The notes under the pieces are model-generated. The model was not told where the DNA came from. It worked only from the letters and a program-made list of their open reading frames with translations, and did not search any database. From RBG-16-34-14 sp963727535 (GTDB taxonomy: Bacteria; Bacteroidota; Ignavibacteria; Ignavibacteriales; Ignavibacteriaceae): DNA of 64,000 nt. The stretch is from contig CAVSGR010000006.1 in assembly GCA_963727535.1 (NCBI GenBank), positions 186,001-250,000 of the forward strand, written 5' to 3'. This document shows positions 17,051 through 26,267 of the stretch, in pieces. The position numbers were made by a program, and so were the translations under genes. Positions within the stretch are counted from its first letter, which is position 1. Every line of letters begins with the position of its first letter.

Positions 17051-19321
17051 ATGAAAAAGTTTGATACAGAAGTTCACTTAAGCCGGGAAATGAGCTTAAT
17101 GGATGCAACGCTCATTGGTGTTGGCGCAATGATTGGAGCCGGAATTTTTGTACTTACAGGTATTGCCGCAGGGGTTGCCGGACCGGCATTAATAATTACA
17201 TTTGGTTTAAATGGATTGGTTGCATTACTAACGGCATTTTCTTATGCGGAGTTGGGATCTTGTTTTCACGATGCCGGGGGCGGTTATCTTTGGGTTAAAG
17301 AAGGCTTGCCAAAATGGAATGGTTTTATTTCCGGGTGGATGAGCTGGTTTGCGCATGCAGTTGCATGCAGTCTTTATGCGCTTGGTTTTGGAGCGTACTT
17401 TGAGTTGGTTTTTCATGAATTTAATATTGTTTTGCCTCACTGGGGATTTTTTTCTCCCCAGAAAGTTCTTGCAGTAATAATCGCAGTTCTTTTCGGTTAT
17501 GTGAATTTTAGAGGTGCATCCGAAACAGGTAAAATAGGTAACATAATAACTATTTCTAAAATTATAATACTATTTATATTTATAGGCTTTGGTTTAAATT
17601 TTGTCCTGAGTAAAAGCAACTGGACGGAGGCATTCACCCCATTTATGCCATACGGTTGGGGCGGAGTTTTCAAAGCAATGGGACTAACATTTATAGCTTT
17701 CCAGGGATTTGAAGTTATTTCTCAGTGTTCAGAAGAAATAAAAAACCCCAAACGTAATATCCCGCGTGCAGTTTTTCTTTCGCTTATAATAGTTGTGCCC
17801 ATTTACCTTTTAATTGCATTTACTGCCATGGGTTCAGTTAAGTCCGGGAACCTGACTCCCTGGGAATATCTTGCTTCCTATAAAGAGGTTGCTCTCGTAG
17901 AAGTTGCAAAAACATTTTTTGTGGGAGGCGGTATTATGCTTCTAATAGGAGGAATAATCTCGACTATCTCTGCACTCAACGCAACCGTTTATTCTTCTTC
18001 ACGCGTTGCCTTTGCGATGGGAAGGGACAGGAACTTCCCAACATTTTTTGGCAAGGTACATAAGAAAAACTTCACTCCCCATCTATCAATTGTTTTTTCA
18101 TTAATTATAGTTGTGTCTATTGCAGTTACGCTTCCAATAGAAGATGTTGCAAGTGCGGCAGATATCATGTTTCTTCTTTTGTTTCTCCAGGTTAACATTA
18201 CACTCATCCGCTTAAGGAAGAAAAGACCCGATCTTGACCGTGGATTTTTCACTCCGCTTTTTCCCTACCTTTCTATTTTAGGAATTTTTCTTTTGCTGTT
18301 CCTCGCTGTCTATATGTTTAATTACAGCCCGATGGCGTGGGTTGTAACTGCTGTTTGGATAGCAATAGGTTTGGTTACTTATAAATCTTATGCTTCGACG
18401 CGCGAAGTAGAACATGTAAGAAAAGTAAAGTCTTTAGAGAGATTAGAGAGAAAAGAATATAAAATTCTTACACCTCTTGCCAACATTAATTCTGTAGAAA
18501 GTCTTACTCATATTTCCAAGGCAATAGCAAAGAAAAATAATGCAGAAATTATATTTCTTAATGTTACAGAAGTTAACCAGGGAAGCCCGCTAGTTGTTGA
18601 ATTAAGTGATAGCGAAAGATCTAAGATTCTTTTCGATAAAGCCGCAGCAACAATTGGGGATTCTGAAGTAAGGGCGAGATCAATTGTAAATGTGTCTCAT
18701 CGTATATCCGAGGGGATAATACATACAGCACAAGAAGAGAGTTGCAATTTTATAGTATTGGGAAGAGAAAAAAACCCTACTTTCTTAGAAAGATTTTTTG
18801 CATCGATAATAGATAGTGTTGTATTAAAATTTCCCGGAGAAGTCGCAGTGCTTCATGGTACCTTTGAAAAAGAGGAAATAAAAACAATATTAATTCCGTT
18901 CAGCACCGATCTTCATGCAATTCTTGCAACGGAAATTGCACCGGCTTTTGTGGATTATTTTAATTGCAAAATAAAAATTCTTCTAGTTTTCGATCCACAA
19001 ATGTCGATGCCTGAAAAGGAGGAACGAAAATTAAAAGTGAAGGAATTAATCGAGCAAAATCCTTTTCCTGCCGAAATAAAGATTTTAGATGACACAGATA
19101 TTTTAAAAGGGATTGTGGGCGAATCTAAAAATGCGGACCTGATTTTAATGGGCGGCAAGAATGGTGATTTTATTGAACTGATGTTCGGTCGTTCTCTTGC
19201 AGAAGAAATAACCGGGCAGTCAGTCTGTCCCGTACTCTGGGTTAAAGAGTTTGAAGAGAGAGAATCTTTTATTAAGCTTTTATTAAAACCAATAAAACAT
19301 GAAGGTGTGAAAAATGGATAA
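17051..19321 (+). CDS. APC-family amino acid permease with two C-terminal UspA domains
   Basis: The first 440 or so residues form a 12-helix APC transporter. The early signature LIGVGAMIGAGIFVLTG is followed by AFSYAELGSCFHDAGGGYLW. The rest (about 470-745) is two universal-stress-protein domains. The second carries the nucleotide-loop-like LILMGGKNGDF and SVCPVLWVKE ending; the first carries FIVLGREKNP. Such fusions are cytoplasmic sensor or regulatory tails on inner-membrane transporters. The substrate is undetermined (amino acid or polyamine). Its last 8 bases overlap the next gene, indicating coupling. Confidence 0.88.
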   Translation: MKKFDTEVHLSREMSLMDATLIGVGAMIGAGIFVLTGIAAGVAGPALIITFGLNGLVALLTAFSYAELGSCFHDAGGGYLWVKEGLPKWNGFISGWMSWFAHAVACSLYALGFGAYFELVFHEFNIVLPHWGFFSPQKVLAVIIAVLFGYVNFRGASETGKIGNIITISKIIILFIFIGFGLNFVLSKSNWTEAFTPFMPYGWGGVFKAMGLTFIAFQGFEVISQCSEEIKNPKRNIPRAVFLSLIIVVPIYLLIAFTAMGSVKSGNLTPWEYLASYKEVALVEVAKTFFVGGGIMLLIGGIISTISALNATVYSSSRVAFAMGRDRNFPTFFGKVHKKNFTPHLSIVFSLIIVVSIAVTLPIEDVASAADIMFLLLFLQVNITLIRLRKKRPDLDRGFFTPLFPYLSILGIFLLLFLAVYMFNYSPMAWVVTAVWIAIGLVTYKSYASTREVEHVRKVKSLERLERKEYKILTPLANINSVESLTHISKAIAKKNNAEIIFLNVTEVNQGSPLVVELSDSERSKILFDKAAATIGDSEVRARSIVNVSHRISEGIIHTAQEESCNFIVLGREKNPTFLERFFASIIDSVVLKFPGEVAVLHGTFEKEEIKTILIPFSTDLHAILATEIAPAFVDYFNCKIKILLVFDPQMSMPEKEERKLKVKELIEQNPFPAEIKILDDTDILKGIVGESKNADLILMGGKNGDFIELMFGRSLAEEITGQSVCPVLWVKEFEERESFIKLLLKPIKHEGVKNG

Positions 19322-19967
19322 AGGTATTGAAAGTCCGTTTTTCGATTTTGGACAGCAAATTATAAATTATTTGCCAAGCCTGCTGGCGGGAGTTTTACTT
19401 CTTGCGGCGGGATGGATTGTTGGATGGATCGTTAAAAGAATAGTAGTTCAGCTTTTGTTTGTTCTCAGGTTTGAGAAGCTTTTTACACGTTTACAGTGGA
19501 AACAGGCTTTATCGAAGGCGGACATAAGATATGCACTCTTTGGTTTCATCGGGAACATAGCATTTTTTATTGTGTTTCTTATCTTCCTTAACTCGGCTCT
19601 TTTTGCAATGAAGCTGGCTATTTTGTCTAACCTGATTGAGCACGGCGTTCTTTTTATTCCAAGGCTGCTTGTTGCGCTGATAATTTTTGGTATTGGCTGG
19701 ATTATAGCAGGAAGGGTTGCAAACTCAGTATATATTGCTCTTATAAAGGAGGATGTTCCCAACTACTCTCTTATTTCCCGGTTTGCAAAATTTATAATTT
19801 TACTTTTCTTTTCCGCGATGGCGCTGGTAGAAATCGATATTGCGATAGAGATTGTTATTATTGGTTTTACAACAGTAATTGTAAGTCTTAGCATTCTTGC
19901 AATTGCAGCAGTAGTTTTTTCAAGCAAAGGCTTTAAGGAAAAGTTTATTAACTCTTCTAAACCGTAA
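19314..19967 (+). CDS. Conserved TM-helix (MscS-like N-terminal) membrane protein
   Basis: This 217-residue inner-membrane protein has about five hydrophobic helices, with two copies of the conserved TM helix pattern seen in MscS-related channels: LPSLLAGVLLLAAGWIVGW and LVALIIFGIGWIIAGRV. It lacks the MscS beta domain, so it is not a full channel. It overlaps the APC-USP permease by 8 bases, suggesting a shared function such as osmotic or stress-linked transport. That role is inference. Confidence 0.7.
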   Translation: MDKGIESPFFDFGQQIINYLPSLLAGVLLLAAGWIVGWIVKRIVVQLLFVLRFEKLFTRLQWKQALSKADIRYALFGFIGNIAFFIVFLIFLNSALFAMKLAILSNLIEHGVLFIPRLLVALIIFGIGWIIAGRVANSVYIALIKEDVPNYSLISRFAKFIILLFFSAMALVEIDIAIEIVIIGFTTVIVSLSILAIAAVVFSSKGFKEKFINSSKP

Positions 19968-19993
19968 CCAGGATTTTTTATCGAGTAGGATAT

Positions 19994-21223
19994 TTATGAG
20001 GGATTTATCATTATTACGGTAACCTCCGGAGTAGAATTATACCTTAAGGGAACGAGTGACATTCCCAGTCCCCTTGTAACAACCATAAGCAGATTGCCAA
20101 AATGGAAATCGCCACGTACATATTTGGTTTCAAGAAGAGTTGGCGATAAATTTTTAAATGGGAAGAGAAAAGTTACCTGTCCACCATGTGTATGACCGGC
20201 GAGCAGCAAATTGAAATTATATTGCTTTGCTTTTTGAACAAGAAAGTTAGAGGGCTGATGCACCAGCAGTATTTTTAAATCTCCCGAAAGTCCATTTCCA
20301 ACAACACTATCAAATCTTGTTTGGTTAATCTTTTCAACATAAGTGTTGGTTATAAAAGCGATAGAAATATCCGCTCCGTTGATCTTAATTGTTTTCTTTT
20401 CGTTGTCAATCATTTCTACATTATGTTCTTTAAGAGCCTGCTCAACTTCCCTTAAACTTCTGTCTGTATTATTTCTATATGCCCAGTTATCATGATCTCC
20501 AACACAGGAGTACACTCCGTATTTGGATTTTATCTTTCCCGCAAATATTGCTGAAGTTTCAATATAATTTGGCGTTGATGTAATAAAATCTCCACCGGCA
20601 AGAACAAGATCGGGATTTGTTGAGTTAACCTTTTTGATGAAGTTTTCTAAACGGGCATTGTTTGTGAATTCATCTGCCTGCATATCCGAAATAAAAACCA
20701 ATTTAAAATTCTTTAGAGCTGCCGGGAGAGAGGCATCCCTATATTCGGTAATTCTTATAGAGACCGTATAGTAATCGTAAAGAATACGAGCAGGAATGTA
20801 AACGATGAACAAAATAGTTAAAGCCAATATAAATTTAGCTTCTCCACGCCGTAATTTTTCCTTAAACTTTTTATAAATGGGAAATAGCAAAAGCTTAATT
20901 AGTCCCAACGGAAGCAGAATAAGAAGACATTGAATAATAAGGAACATCCATATCCAGAAAGGGATCAGAATCAAATAATCAAATAAAGAACTATTGGGTA
21001 TAAATATAATTTGTCCGCCAATTGTCGAATAAAGCCATGCAGACAAAAGATAGACAGGGTAAAGATTAATAATTATTAGAAAAACAGTTGTCCATCGTTT
21101 TCTTTTGGTTTCGTTTAATTGTGGAAACAAAATCCTTAAGGAATCAGTAAGTTTTTTAACAAAGTAGAATTCGGTAAGAATTATAACCAGGAGAGCAAGA
21201 ACAATCCGCCAGACAAGCCACAT
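19994..21223 (-). CDS. Membrane-anchored metallophosphoesterase (YkuE/YaeI-like)
   Basis: The first 160 residues hold four or five membrane helices. The rest is a calcineurin-type phosphoesterase on one face of the membrane: FISDMQAD, LVLAGGDF, VGDHDNW, LLVHQP and LLAGHTHGGQ. These supply the two-metal site, although the usual SDLH is SDMQ and the usual GNHD is GDHD. Related proteins act on UDP-sugar or phospholipid pyrophosphates at the membrane; the substrate here is unknown. It converges on the TM-helix gene with a 26-bp gap. Confidence 0.8.
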   Translation of the reverse strand: MWLVWRIVLALLVIILTEFYFVKKLTDSLRILFPQLNETKRKRWTTVFLIIINLYPVYLLSAWLYSTIGGQIIFIPNSSLFDYLILIPFWIWMFLIIQCLLILLPLGLIKLLLFPIYKKFKEKLRRGEAKFILALTILFIVYIPARILYDYYTVSIRITEYRDASLPAALKNFKLVFISDMQADEFTNNARLENFIKKVNSTNPDLVLAGGDFITSTPNYIETSAIFAGKIKSKYGVYSCVGDHDNWAYRNNTDRSLREVEQALKEHNVEMIDNEKKTIKINGADISIAFITNTYVEKINQTRFDSVVGNGLSGDLKILLVHQPSNFLVQKAKQYNFNLLLAGHTHGGQVTFLFPFKNLSPTLLETKYVRGDFHFGNLLMVVTRGLGMSLVPLRYNSTPEVTVIMINPS

Positions 21224-21297
21224 AATTTTTTAAGAATTATTAAGGTTAAAAATATTTTGGGATTAAATTAGAAATAAAGACAATCATATGACAGTCA

Positions 21298-22344
21298 TTA
21301 TATTTGCCGGGTAGTATTATTCAGGATGTCAATAGAAGTTTTGTAAACTTCATCTACTTGAATATCGTTGATGTTATTTGTTTTGGATTTAACAACTAGT
21401 TGATTGTTTCCCCTTGGTGCCCATTCCATTGGATTATTTCGTCCGAAAAGAGAAACTATTTTTGCACCGGAGAACCCTGCAATATGCATAGTTCCCGTAT
21501 CGTTTGTAATGTAAAGATTAATCAAAGAAAGAATTGCCCCTAACTTTTTGATTGGATAATTGTGTAAAACCTTGAAATAGATACCGGCATTATTTAACTC
21601 TTCTTTAATATTATTAATTATTTTATCATCAGTCCACCCGGAGGTAAGAAGAACATAGTTCTTAAACCTGTCATTAAACTTATTTATCAGCCCAATGAAA
21701 TTTTTTGTTTTCCATATATTATCTGTCTTCCCCGCGCCGGGATGAAACCCAATAATCATTTTGTTTTTGTCTGGGAAATTTTCCCCGATGAATTTTTTAG
21801 CTTCGTTCAACTCTACGTTTGTGAAACCGAACTTCAAATTTTTAATTTCGTCATGAGTTAAACTGCAATTAATTTGTTTTACAACGTCCAGATTTCTTTC
21901 TGTCTGATGTGTATCCCCCCATGCAAAATCGGATTTTACATTTAAAAGATAATGAAATGGATTTATGTTTCCGTCAACCGACTTAACTCCAACCCGGGTT
22001 TTTGCACCGGATAAAAAATTAATTATATGTGATGTTCTTGAAGTTTTAATTGTGGAAGGGACGATTCCTATCCGGTAACTTTTTTTTCGGAGTTCTTTTA
22101 AAAAACTGACCGTTGTTTTTAAAGAGGACCTGTCAAGGATTAAAACATTATCAAGGTATTGGTTCAGTTCTTTAAATGGAATTTTATAATTCGTTTTGGA
22201 TGCAACGAGGGTGATATTAGAGATAGGATATTTTTTCTTTAATGCAGCATATAAAGGAAGCGAACAAAGCATATCTCCAACTTGATTATGCCGCCGGATT
22301 ACAAGGATGTTTTCCCTTTCTGGATTTTTATTTTCTATTTTTAT
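21298..22344 (-). CDS. Glycosyltransferase family 9 (heptosyltransferase-like); start uncertain
   Basis: The product resembles ADP-heptose:LPS heptosyltransferases. The N-terminal motif ENILVIRRHNQVGDMLCSLP is followed by the later IIGFHPGAGKTDNIW and the donor site NDTGTMHIAGFSGAKIVSLFG. The conserved start needs sequence upstream of the first ATG (22272). Reading back in frame to the hemB stop gives no ATG, GTG or TTG. A strong AGGAGG lies 4 bp before an ATA codon at 22344 (a second ATA is at 22338). Either a rare AUA start is used or one base is wrong. It follows hemB closely and probably shares its transcript. Confidence 0.85.
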   Translation of the reverse strand: MKIENKNPERENILVIRRHNQVGDMLCSLPLYAALKKKYPISNITLVASKTNYKIPFKELNQYLDNVLILDRSSLKTTVSFLKELRKKSYRIGIVPSTIKTSRTSHIINFLSGAKTRVGVKSVDGNINPFHYLLNVKSDFAWGDTHQTERNLDVVKQINCSLTHDEIKNLKFGFTNVELNEAKKFIGENFPDKNKMIIGFHPGAGKTDNIWKTKNFIGLINKFNDRFKNYVLLTSGWTDDKIINNIKEELNNAGIYFKVLHNYPIKKLGAILSLINLYITNDTGTMHIAGFSGAKIVSLFGRNNPMEWAPRGNNQLVVKSKTNNINDIQVDEVYKTSIDILNNTTRQI

Positions 22345-22368
22345 TGATCCTCCTGGTGGAGAAGGCTT

Positions 22369-23355
22369 TTACTTTTTGTTCTTGTCTATCCACTTCGCTG
22401 CATCTTTTGCAAAGTAAGTCAGGAACATATCGGCGCCCGCTCTTTTAATTGCAGTAAGAGATTCTATCATTACTCTTTCTTCATCAATCCAGCCGTTTTG
22501 CCCGGCAGCCTTAATCATTGCATACTCACCGCTGACCTGGTATGCAGCAGTCGGCATTTCAAATTTATCTTTAACTCTTCTGATTATATCAAGATATGGC
22601 CCTGCAGGCTTAACCATAACTATATCGGCGCCCTCCTCGATATCCGTTTCAACTTCTCTCAAAGCTTCGAGTGCATTGGCAATATCCATTTGATGAGATC
22701 TCCTATCACCGAAAGCAGGGGTAGATTCAGCCGCATCTCTGAAAGGTCCATAATATCCAGACGCATATTTTGCTGCATAACTCATTATAGGAATTTTTTG
22801 AAATCCATTTTCATCAAGTGTTTTTCTTATAGCCGCAACTCTTCCATCCATCATATCGGAAGGAGCGATGATATCGGCGCCTGCTTGTGCATGCGTTAAA
22901 GCTTCTTTTGCCAGCAAAGCAATTGTTTCATCGTTTAAAATTTCTTCTCCCCGTAATAATCCACAATGACCATGAGAAGTATATTCGCATAAACAGACAT
23001 CGGTAATAACGAGAAGATTTTTTACTTCTTCTTTAATAGCCTTAATCGCTCTTTGAATTATTCCATGTGGATCGTAAGCACCCGAACCTTTTTCATCTTT
23101 GTTTTTAGGAATTCCAAACAGAATGACAGCAGGAATACCAAGCGAGGCGACCTCTTTGCATTCTTCGACAAGTGTATCAACGGAGAACTGGTAAACGCCG
23201 GGCATAGATTTAACTTCGTTCTTAATTTTTTCTCCTGTCATTACAAACAATGGGTAGATTAAATCATTTTTAGAAAGTTCGGTCTCTCGAACCATGTCGC
23301 GTATTAAAGGATTATATCTTAAACGCCTTAGTCTTTTCGTAGGATAATGTGCCAT
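22369..23355 (-). CDS. hemB: Porphobilinogen synthase (delta-aminolevulinate dehydratase)
   Basis: HemB condenses two 5-aminolevulinates to porphobilinogen. The 328 residues include the metal-site region DVCLCEYTSHGHCG with three Cys (zinc type). The Schiff-base lysines are in YAAKYASGYYGPFRDA and VMVKPAGPYLDI. Start MAHYPTKRLRRLR and length are typical. An AAAGGA ribosome site lies just upstream, directly beside one arm of the inverted repeat of the four-helix-bundle cassette that separates it from hemG. Confidence 0.97.
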   Translation of the reverse strand: MAHYPTKRLRRLRYNPLIRDMVRETELSKNDLIYPLFVMTGEKIKNEVKSMPGVYQFSVDTLVEECKEVASLGIPAVILFGIPKNKDEKGSGAYDPHGIIQRAIKAIKEEVKNLLVITDVCLCEYTSHGHCGLLRGEEILNDETIALLAKEALTHAQAGADIIAPSDMMDGRVAAIRKTLDENGFQKIPIMSYAAKYASGYYGPFRDAAESTPAFGDRRSHQMDIANALEALREVETDIEEGADIVMVKPAGPYLDIIRRVKDKFEMPTAAYQVSGEYAMIKAAGQNGWIDEERVMIESLTAIKRAGADMFLTYFAKDAAKWIDKNKK

Positions 23356-23368
23356 GTTAATTCCTTTG

Positions 23369-23814
23369 AATGTAGAATTTAGAATGTATAATGTAGAATT
23401 ATACTTTTAATTTTGATGATTTAATTATTGTTGTTAGTAATTTAGAAAGTTCTTCACAATCTTCGTAAATACTTTGAAATTCTTTTTCATTAATAATTTC
23501 TGATTCTTTTAGAAGGCGTAGCCAATATTCAGTTTCTCTAGATTCTTTTAATGCGATTCCTAATTTATTGATGAAATCTTTTTTAGTAAATGCACTTTGT
23601 GCTTCGGAAACGTTTGCCCCAATTGAAGTTCCAGATCTTAAAAGTTGTTTTAATAGAGGAGAAATCGAGTAATCTTTTTTATTAAAAATCCTGTAGAACT
23701 TTATGATTCTGATAGCAAATTTAAAGCTCTTTTCAACAACCGTATTTCCATATTTTACTTCTTTTTCAAATACAAACATCTTCATTCTACATTCTAAATT
23801 TTACATTCTACATT
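23369..23814 (-). mobile_element. Four-helix-bundle (IVS-type) cassette bounded by 31-bp inverted repeats
   Basis: An arm at 23369-23399 and one at 23784-23814 are imperfect inverted copies. They agree at 27 of 31 positions by my alignment, with word units AATGTAGAAT / TTAGAATGTA. They abut the start and stop codons of the enclosed gene. The right arm also encodes the last codons and stop of hemG. No target duplication or transposase gene is visible. Calling it mobile is inference from the precise bracketing and the second, similarly built cassette at 32363-32797. Confidence 0.55.
23399..23785 (-). CDS. Four-helix-bundle protein, 23S rRNA intervening-sequence (S23/IVP) family
   Basis: This 128-residue, fully helical protein has the family core LLRSGTSIGANVSEAQSA, then FINKLGIALKESRETEYWLRLL and late helices ending SSKLKV. 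Homologues are encoded in 23S rRNA intervening sequences of Leptospira and Coxiella, and are related to the Avd accessory protein of diversity-generating retroelements; biochemical function is unsettled. It lies in the hemG-hemB junction, same strand, 15 bp after the hemG stop. Both ends touch inverted-repeat arms, so the ATG and stop are partly repeat-encoded. A paralogue is at 32394-32753. Confidence 0.85.
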   Translation of the reverse strand: MKMFVFEKEVKYGNTVVEKSFKFAIRIIKFYRIFNKKDYSISPLLKQLLRSGTSIGANVSEAQSAFTKKDFINKLGIALKESRETEYWLRLLKESEIINEKEFQSIYEDCEELSKLLTTIIKSSKLKV

Positions 23815-25183
23815 TTTCCACGACTGTGCCAGCGTTCTTTACGCAATCACCAATAGAAATTCCCCCGCGATAATTACCCGCCAAAAAAATTCCCGGGTTT
23901 TGTTCCTCAAATTCATCAAAGTATTTTTCATGTTCAATGTACCCGATATTGTACTGCGGTATAGCTTTTGACCAGTAACGATAAGTCATAAATGTAGGGT
24001 TACCGGTTATTTTCATTATCTCCTCAAATTCTTTTCTTACTTTACTGATTAATATTTCCTTATCAACACTTCCAACTTCTGGGTCTCTTGCACCCCCTAC
24101 AAAAAGTGTAAACGTGGCAGTTTTATCAACAGATCTATTCGGAAAAATTACGGAACTCCAAATTGCGCCAAGAAAAGATTTTCTTTCCTTAGATGGAATA
24201 AGAAAACCAAATCCATCCAGAGGTTGTTTGATATTTTCTTTTTCATAGGCAAGATAAAGAACCAATACGGGTGGATAATAAATTTCATTTAAATGTTTTG
24301 TTAGTTCTTCATCAAAGTTGTTAAACAGATTTGCAGCAACATAAGCAGGAACTGCCGAGATTATTTTATTGCAATCGATATTCTTTGCTTTGCCTTCCTG
24401 GTGGTAATTTATTGTAAAGCCATTTCCATTTTTTTGTATCGAAGCTACTTCACATTCAAGGTGAACATTGTTGTTTAGATGTTCTGTGATTGCCTTTGGA
24501 AAAATGTGCATTCCGTTTTTGAAGGAGAACATTTTAGCGCTTTGTTTCGATTTTTCAGCCCTTCTTTTTCTTTCCCGGACACTTCTTAAAGTCCCGATAA
24601 TAAGTCCGCCATATTTTTCTTCCAGTTCATATAACTTTGGAAAAGCAGATTTAACACTCAGTTCTTCTGGATTACCCGCATAAACACCGGCAACAAAAGG
24701 ATTTATTGCATAATCAAGGAACTCTTTCCCCAACCTTCTTTTTACAAATTCAGAGATACTTTGGTAATAGCCATCTTTCGATCTTTTCATAAATGGCTCA
24801 GCCATTAACCTTAACTTAGCTGCAGTTGAAAAAAGCTTTGTTTTAATAAAAGCTGGCGGAGACATTGGAAGTGGGTGAAGCTCGTTGTTCTTTAATATAT
24901 ATCTTTTGTTTCCTTCTTTGTTTGCATAAACAAGTTCATTCTGTAACCCAAGCTCTTCGACTAATTGTCCGATTAATGGATGAGTTTCAAGTCCGCTGTT
25001 TGGTCCCTTATCAAATAAAAATCCTTTTTCAACGGAAGTCTCAATTGAGCCGCCGGGTTCTGTTTTCTTTTCAAGAACAGTAATATCATATCCAAGCTTA
25101 TTAAGCAAGTAAGCAATTGTTAATCCCGAAATCCCGGCACCAATAATTACTATTTTATTCTGTGGTTCTACAGTGATGTTCAA
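23801..25183 (-). CDS. hemG: Protoporphyrinogen oxidase, FAD-dependent (HemY/PgoX type)
   Basis: This enzyme oxidises protoporphyrinogen IX to protoporphyrin IX using FAD. The 460 residues start with the dinucleotide fold KIVIIGAGISGLTIAYLL and the GG motif LEKKTEPGGSIET. They continue with FDKGPNSGLE and end in the FAD-closing PGIFLAGNYRGGISIGDCVKN. The start is a TTG directly after the hemH TAA, with GGAG upstream. The final codons (Cys-Arg-Met-stop) come from the repeat arm of the adjacent cassette, so the native C-terminus may have been altered. Confidence 0.92.
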   Translation of the reverse strand: MNITVEPQNKIVIIGAGISGLTIAYLLNKLGYDITVLEKKTEPGGSIETSVEKGFLFDKGPNSGLETHPLIGQLVEELGLQNELVYANKEGNKRYILKNNELHPLPMSPPAFIKTKLFSTAAKLRLMAEPFMKRSKDGYYQSISEFVKRRLGKEFLDYAINPFVAGVYAGNPEELSVKSAFPKLYELEEKYGGLIIGTLRSVRERKRRAEKSKQSAKMFSFKNGMHIFPKAITEHLNNNVHLECEVASIQKNGNGFTINYHQEGKAKNIDCNKIISAVPAYVAANLFNNFDEELTKHLNEIYYPPVLVLYLAYEKENIKQPLDGFGFLIPSKERKSFLGAIWSSVIFPNRSVDKTATFTLFVGGARDPEVGSVDKEILISKVRKEFEEIMKITGNPTFMTYRYWSKAIPQYNIGYIEHEKYFDEFEEQNPGIFLAGNYRGGISIGDCVKNAGTVVEKCRM

Positions 25184-26134
25184 TTACAATTTCTCCATAA
25201 CCAGGTCATAAAGTGCATCCACAAATGTTTGTGAATCATTTAAGCCTGTCATTACAATATAATTTTTTATTCCAACTTTGTCTGCCACATGCCGGTATTC
25301 AATATCGAGTTCAAAAGAAGTTTCAACATGATCCGAAACAAAACTTATTGGAATTATTAACAAATGTTTCTTTCCTTTAGCGGCGAGTTCTTCAATCATT
25401 GTATCGGTTGCCGGCTCAAGCCATTTTGCAGGACCAACCTTACTCTGGAAACACTGATGATGTTCATGAGAGTTGTTTCTTAATTTCATTACTGCAGCAA
25501 TTGTTTCTTTTATCTGGAAACTGTAGGGATCTCCTTTTTTCAGGTAACTTACCGGAGTTCCGTGAGCGCTGAAAACAAGCTGCACATCTTTTCTTGCTTC
25601 TTCCGGAAAACGAAGAAGCGATTCGTCTATTCTTTCATTTATTGCTTTAACATAAAGTGGCTGCGTTTGATAAGAATCTATATAGATTAATTTTGATTTA
25701 TCTCCCTTATAAAATCTTTTCCATTCATTAAAAGACGATCCCGTTGTAGAAATAGAATAGTGAGGATATAAAGGAAGCATAACCACCTTGTCGTAATCTC
25801 CCATTTCAACAAAAGTAACAACTTCCTGCGTTAAAGGTTTCCAATATCTCATAGCGACCAAAATATCGATATTGTTTCCACCGGAACGTAATTTATTTTC
25901 AAGCATCAATCTTTGTTTTTCCGTCCATTCATTTATAGGAGATTTACCGCCAATTAATTCGTATTCTTTTTCAACTTTTGGTGCCCGTTTTTTAGAAACA
26001 AATCTTGCCAGTGATTTCTGAAACGGGAGCTTAAAAATATCAGGATCATTAAAAAGATTTTCTAAGAAAGGCTGAACAGCTTTAAGAGAATCCGGTCCCC
26101 CGAGATTTAGCAAAACAACAGCGATTTTTGGCAT
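25184..26134 (-). CDS. hemH: Ferrochelatase
   Basis: HemH inserts Fe2+ into protoporphyrin IX. The 316 residues contain VVLLNLGGPDS at the N-terminus and the catalytic His region VFSAHGTPVSYLKKGDPY. The CFQSKVGPAKWLEP loop is followed by IPISFVSDHVETSFELDIEY with the second conserved His/Glu pair. The stop codon abuts the hemG start. The gene heads the hemH-hemG-(4HB)-hemB-GT9 operon and is divergent from the GT9 gene at 26268. Confidence 0.97.
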   Translation of the reverse strand: MPKIAVVLLNLGGPDSLKAVQPFLENLFNDPDIFKLPFQKSLARFVSKKRAPKVEKEYELIGGKSPINEWTEKQRLMLENKLRSGGNNIDILVAMRYWKPLTQEVVTFVEMGDYDKVVMLPLYPHYSISTTGSSFNEWKRFYKGDKSKLIYIDSYQTQPLYVKAINERIDESLLRFPEEARKDVQLVFSAHGTPVSYLKKGDPYSFQIKETIAAVMKLRNNSHEHHQCFQSKVGPAKWLEPATDTMIEELAAKGKKHLLIIPISFVSDHVETSFELDIEYRHVADKVGIKNYIVMTGLNDSQTFVDALYDLVMEKL

Positions 26135-26267
26135 TTGTATCTAAATTTAATTTATTTAATCATGTAAATTTACCAAAAACGAAGGAGAATGTTGAATCTC
26201 AATTTCTCCATAATAATTCCTTATTTTATCTAATTATAAAAATTCTTTTTAGAAAAAGCAGAATCTT

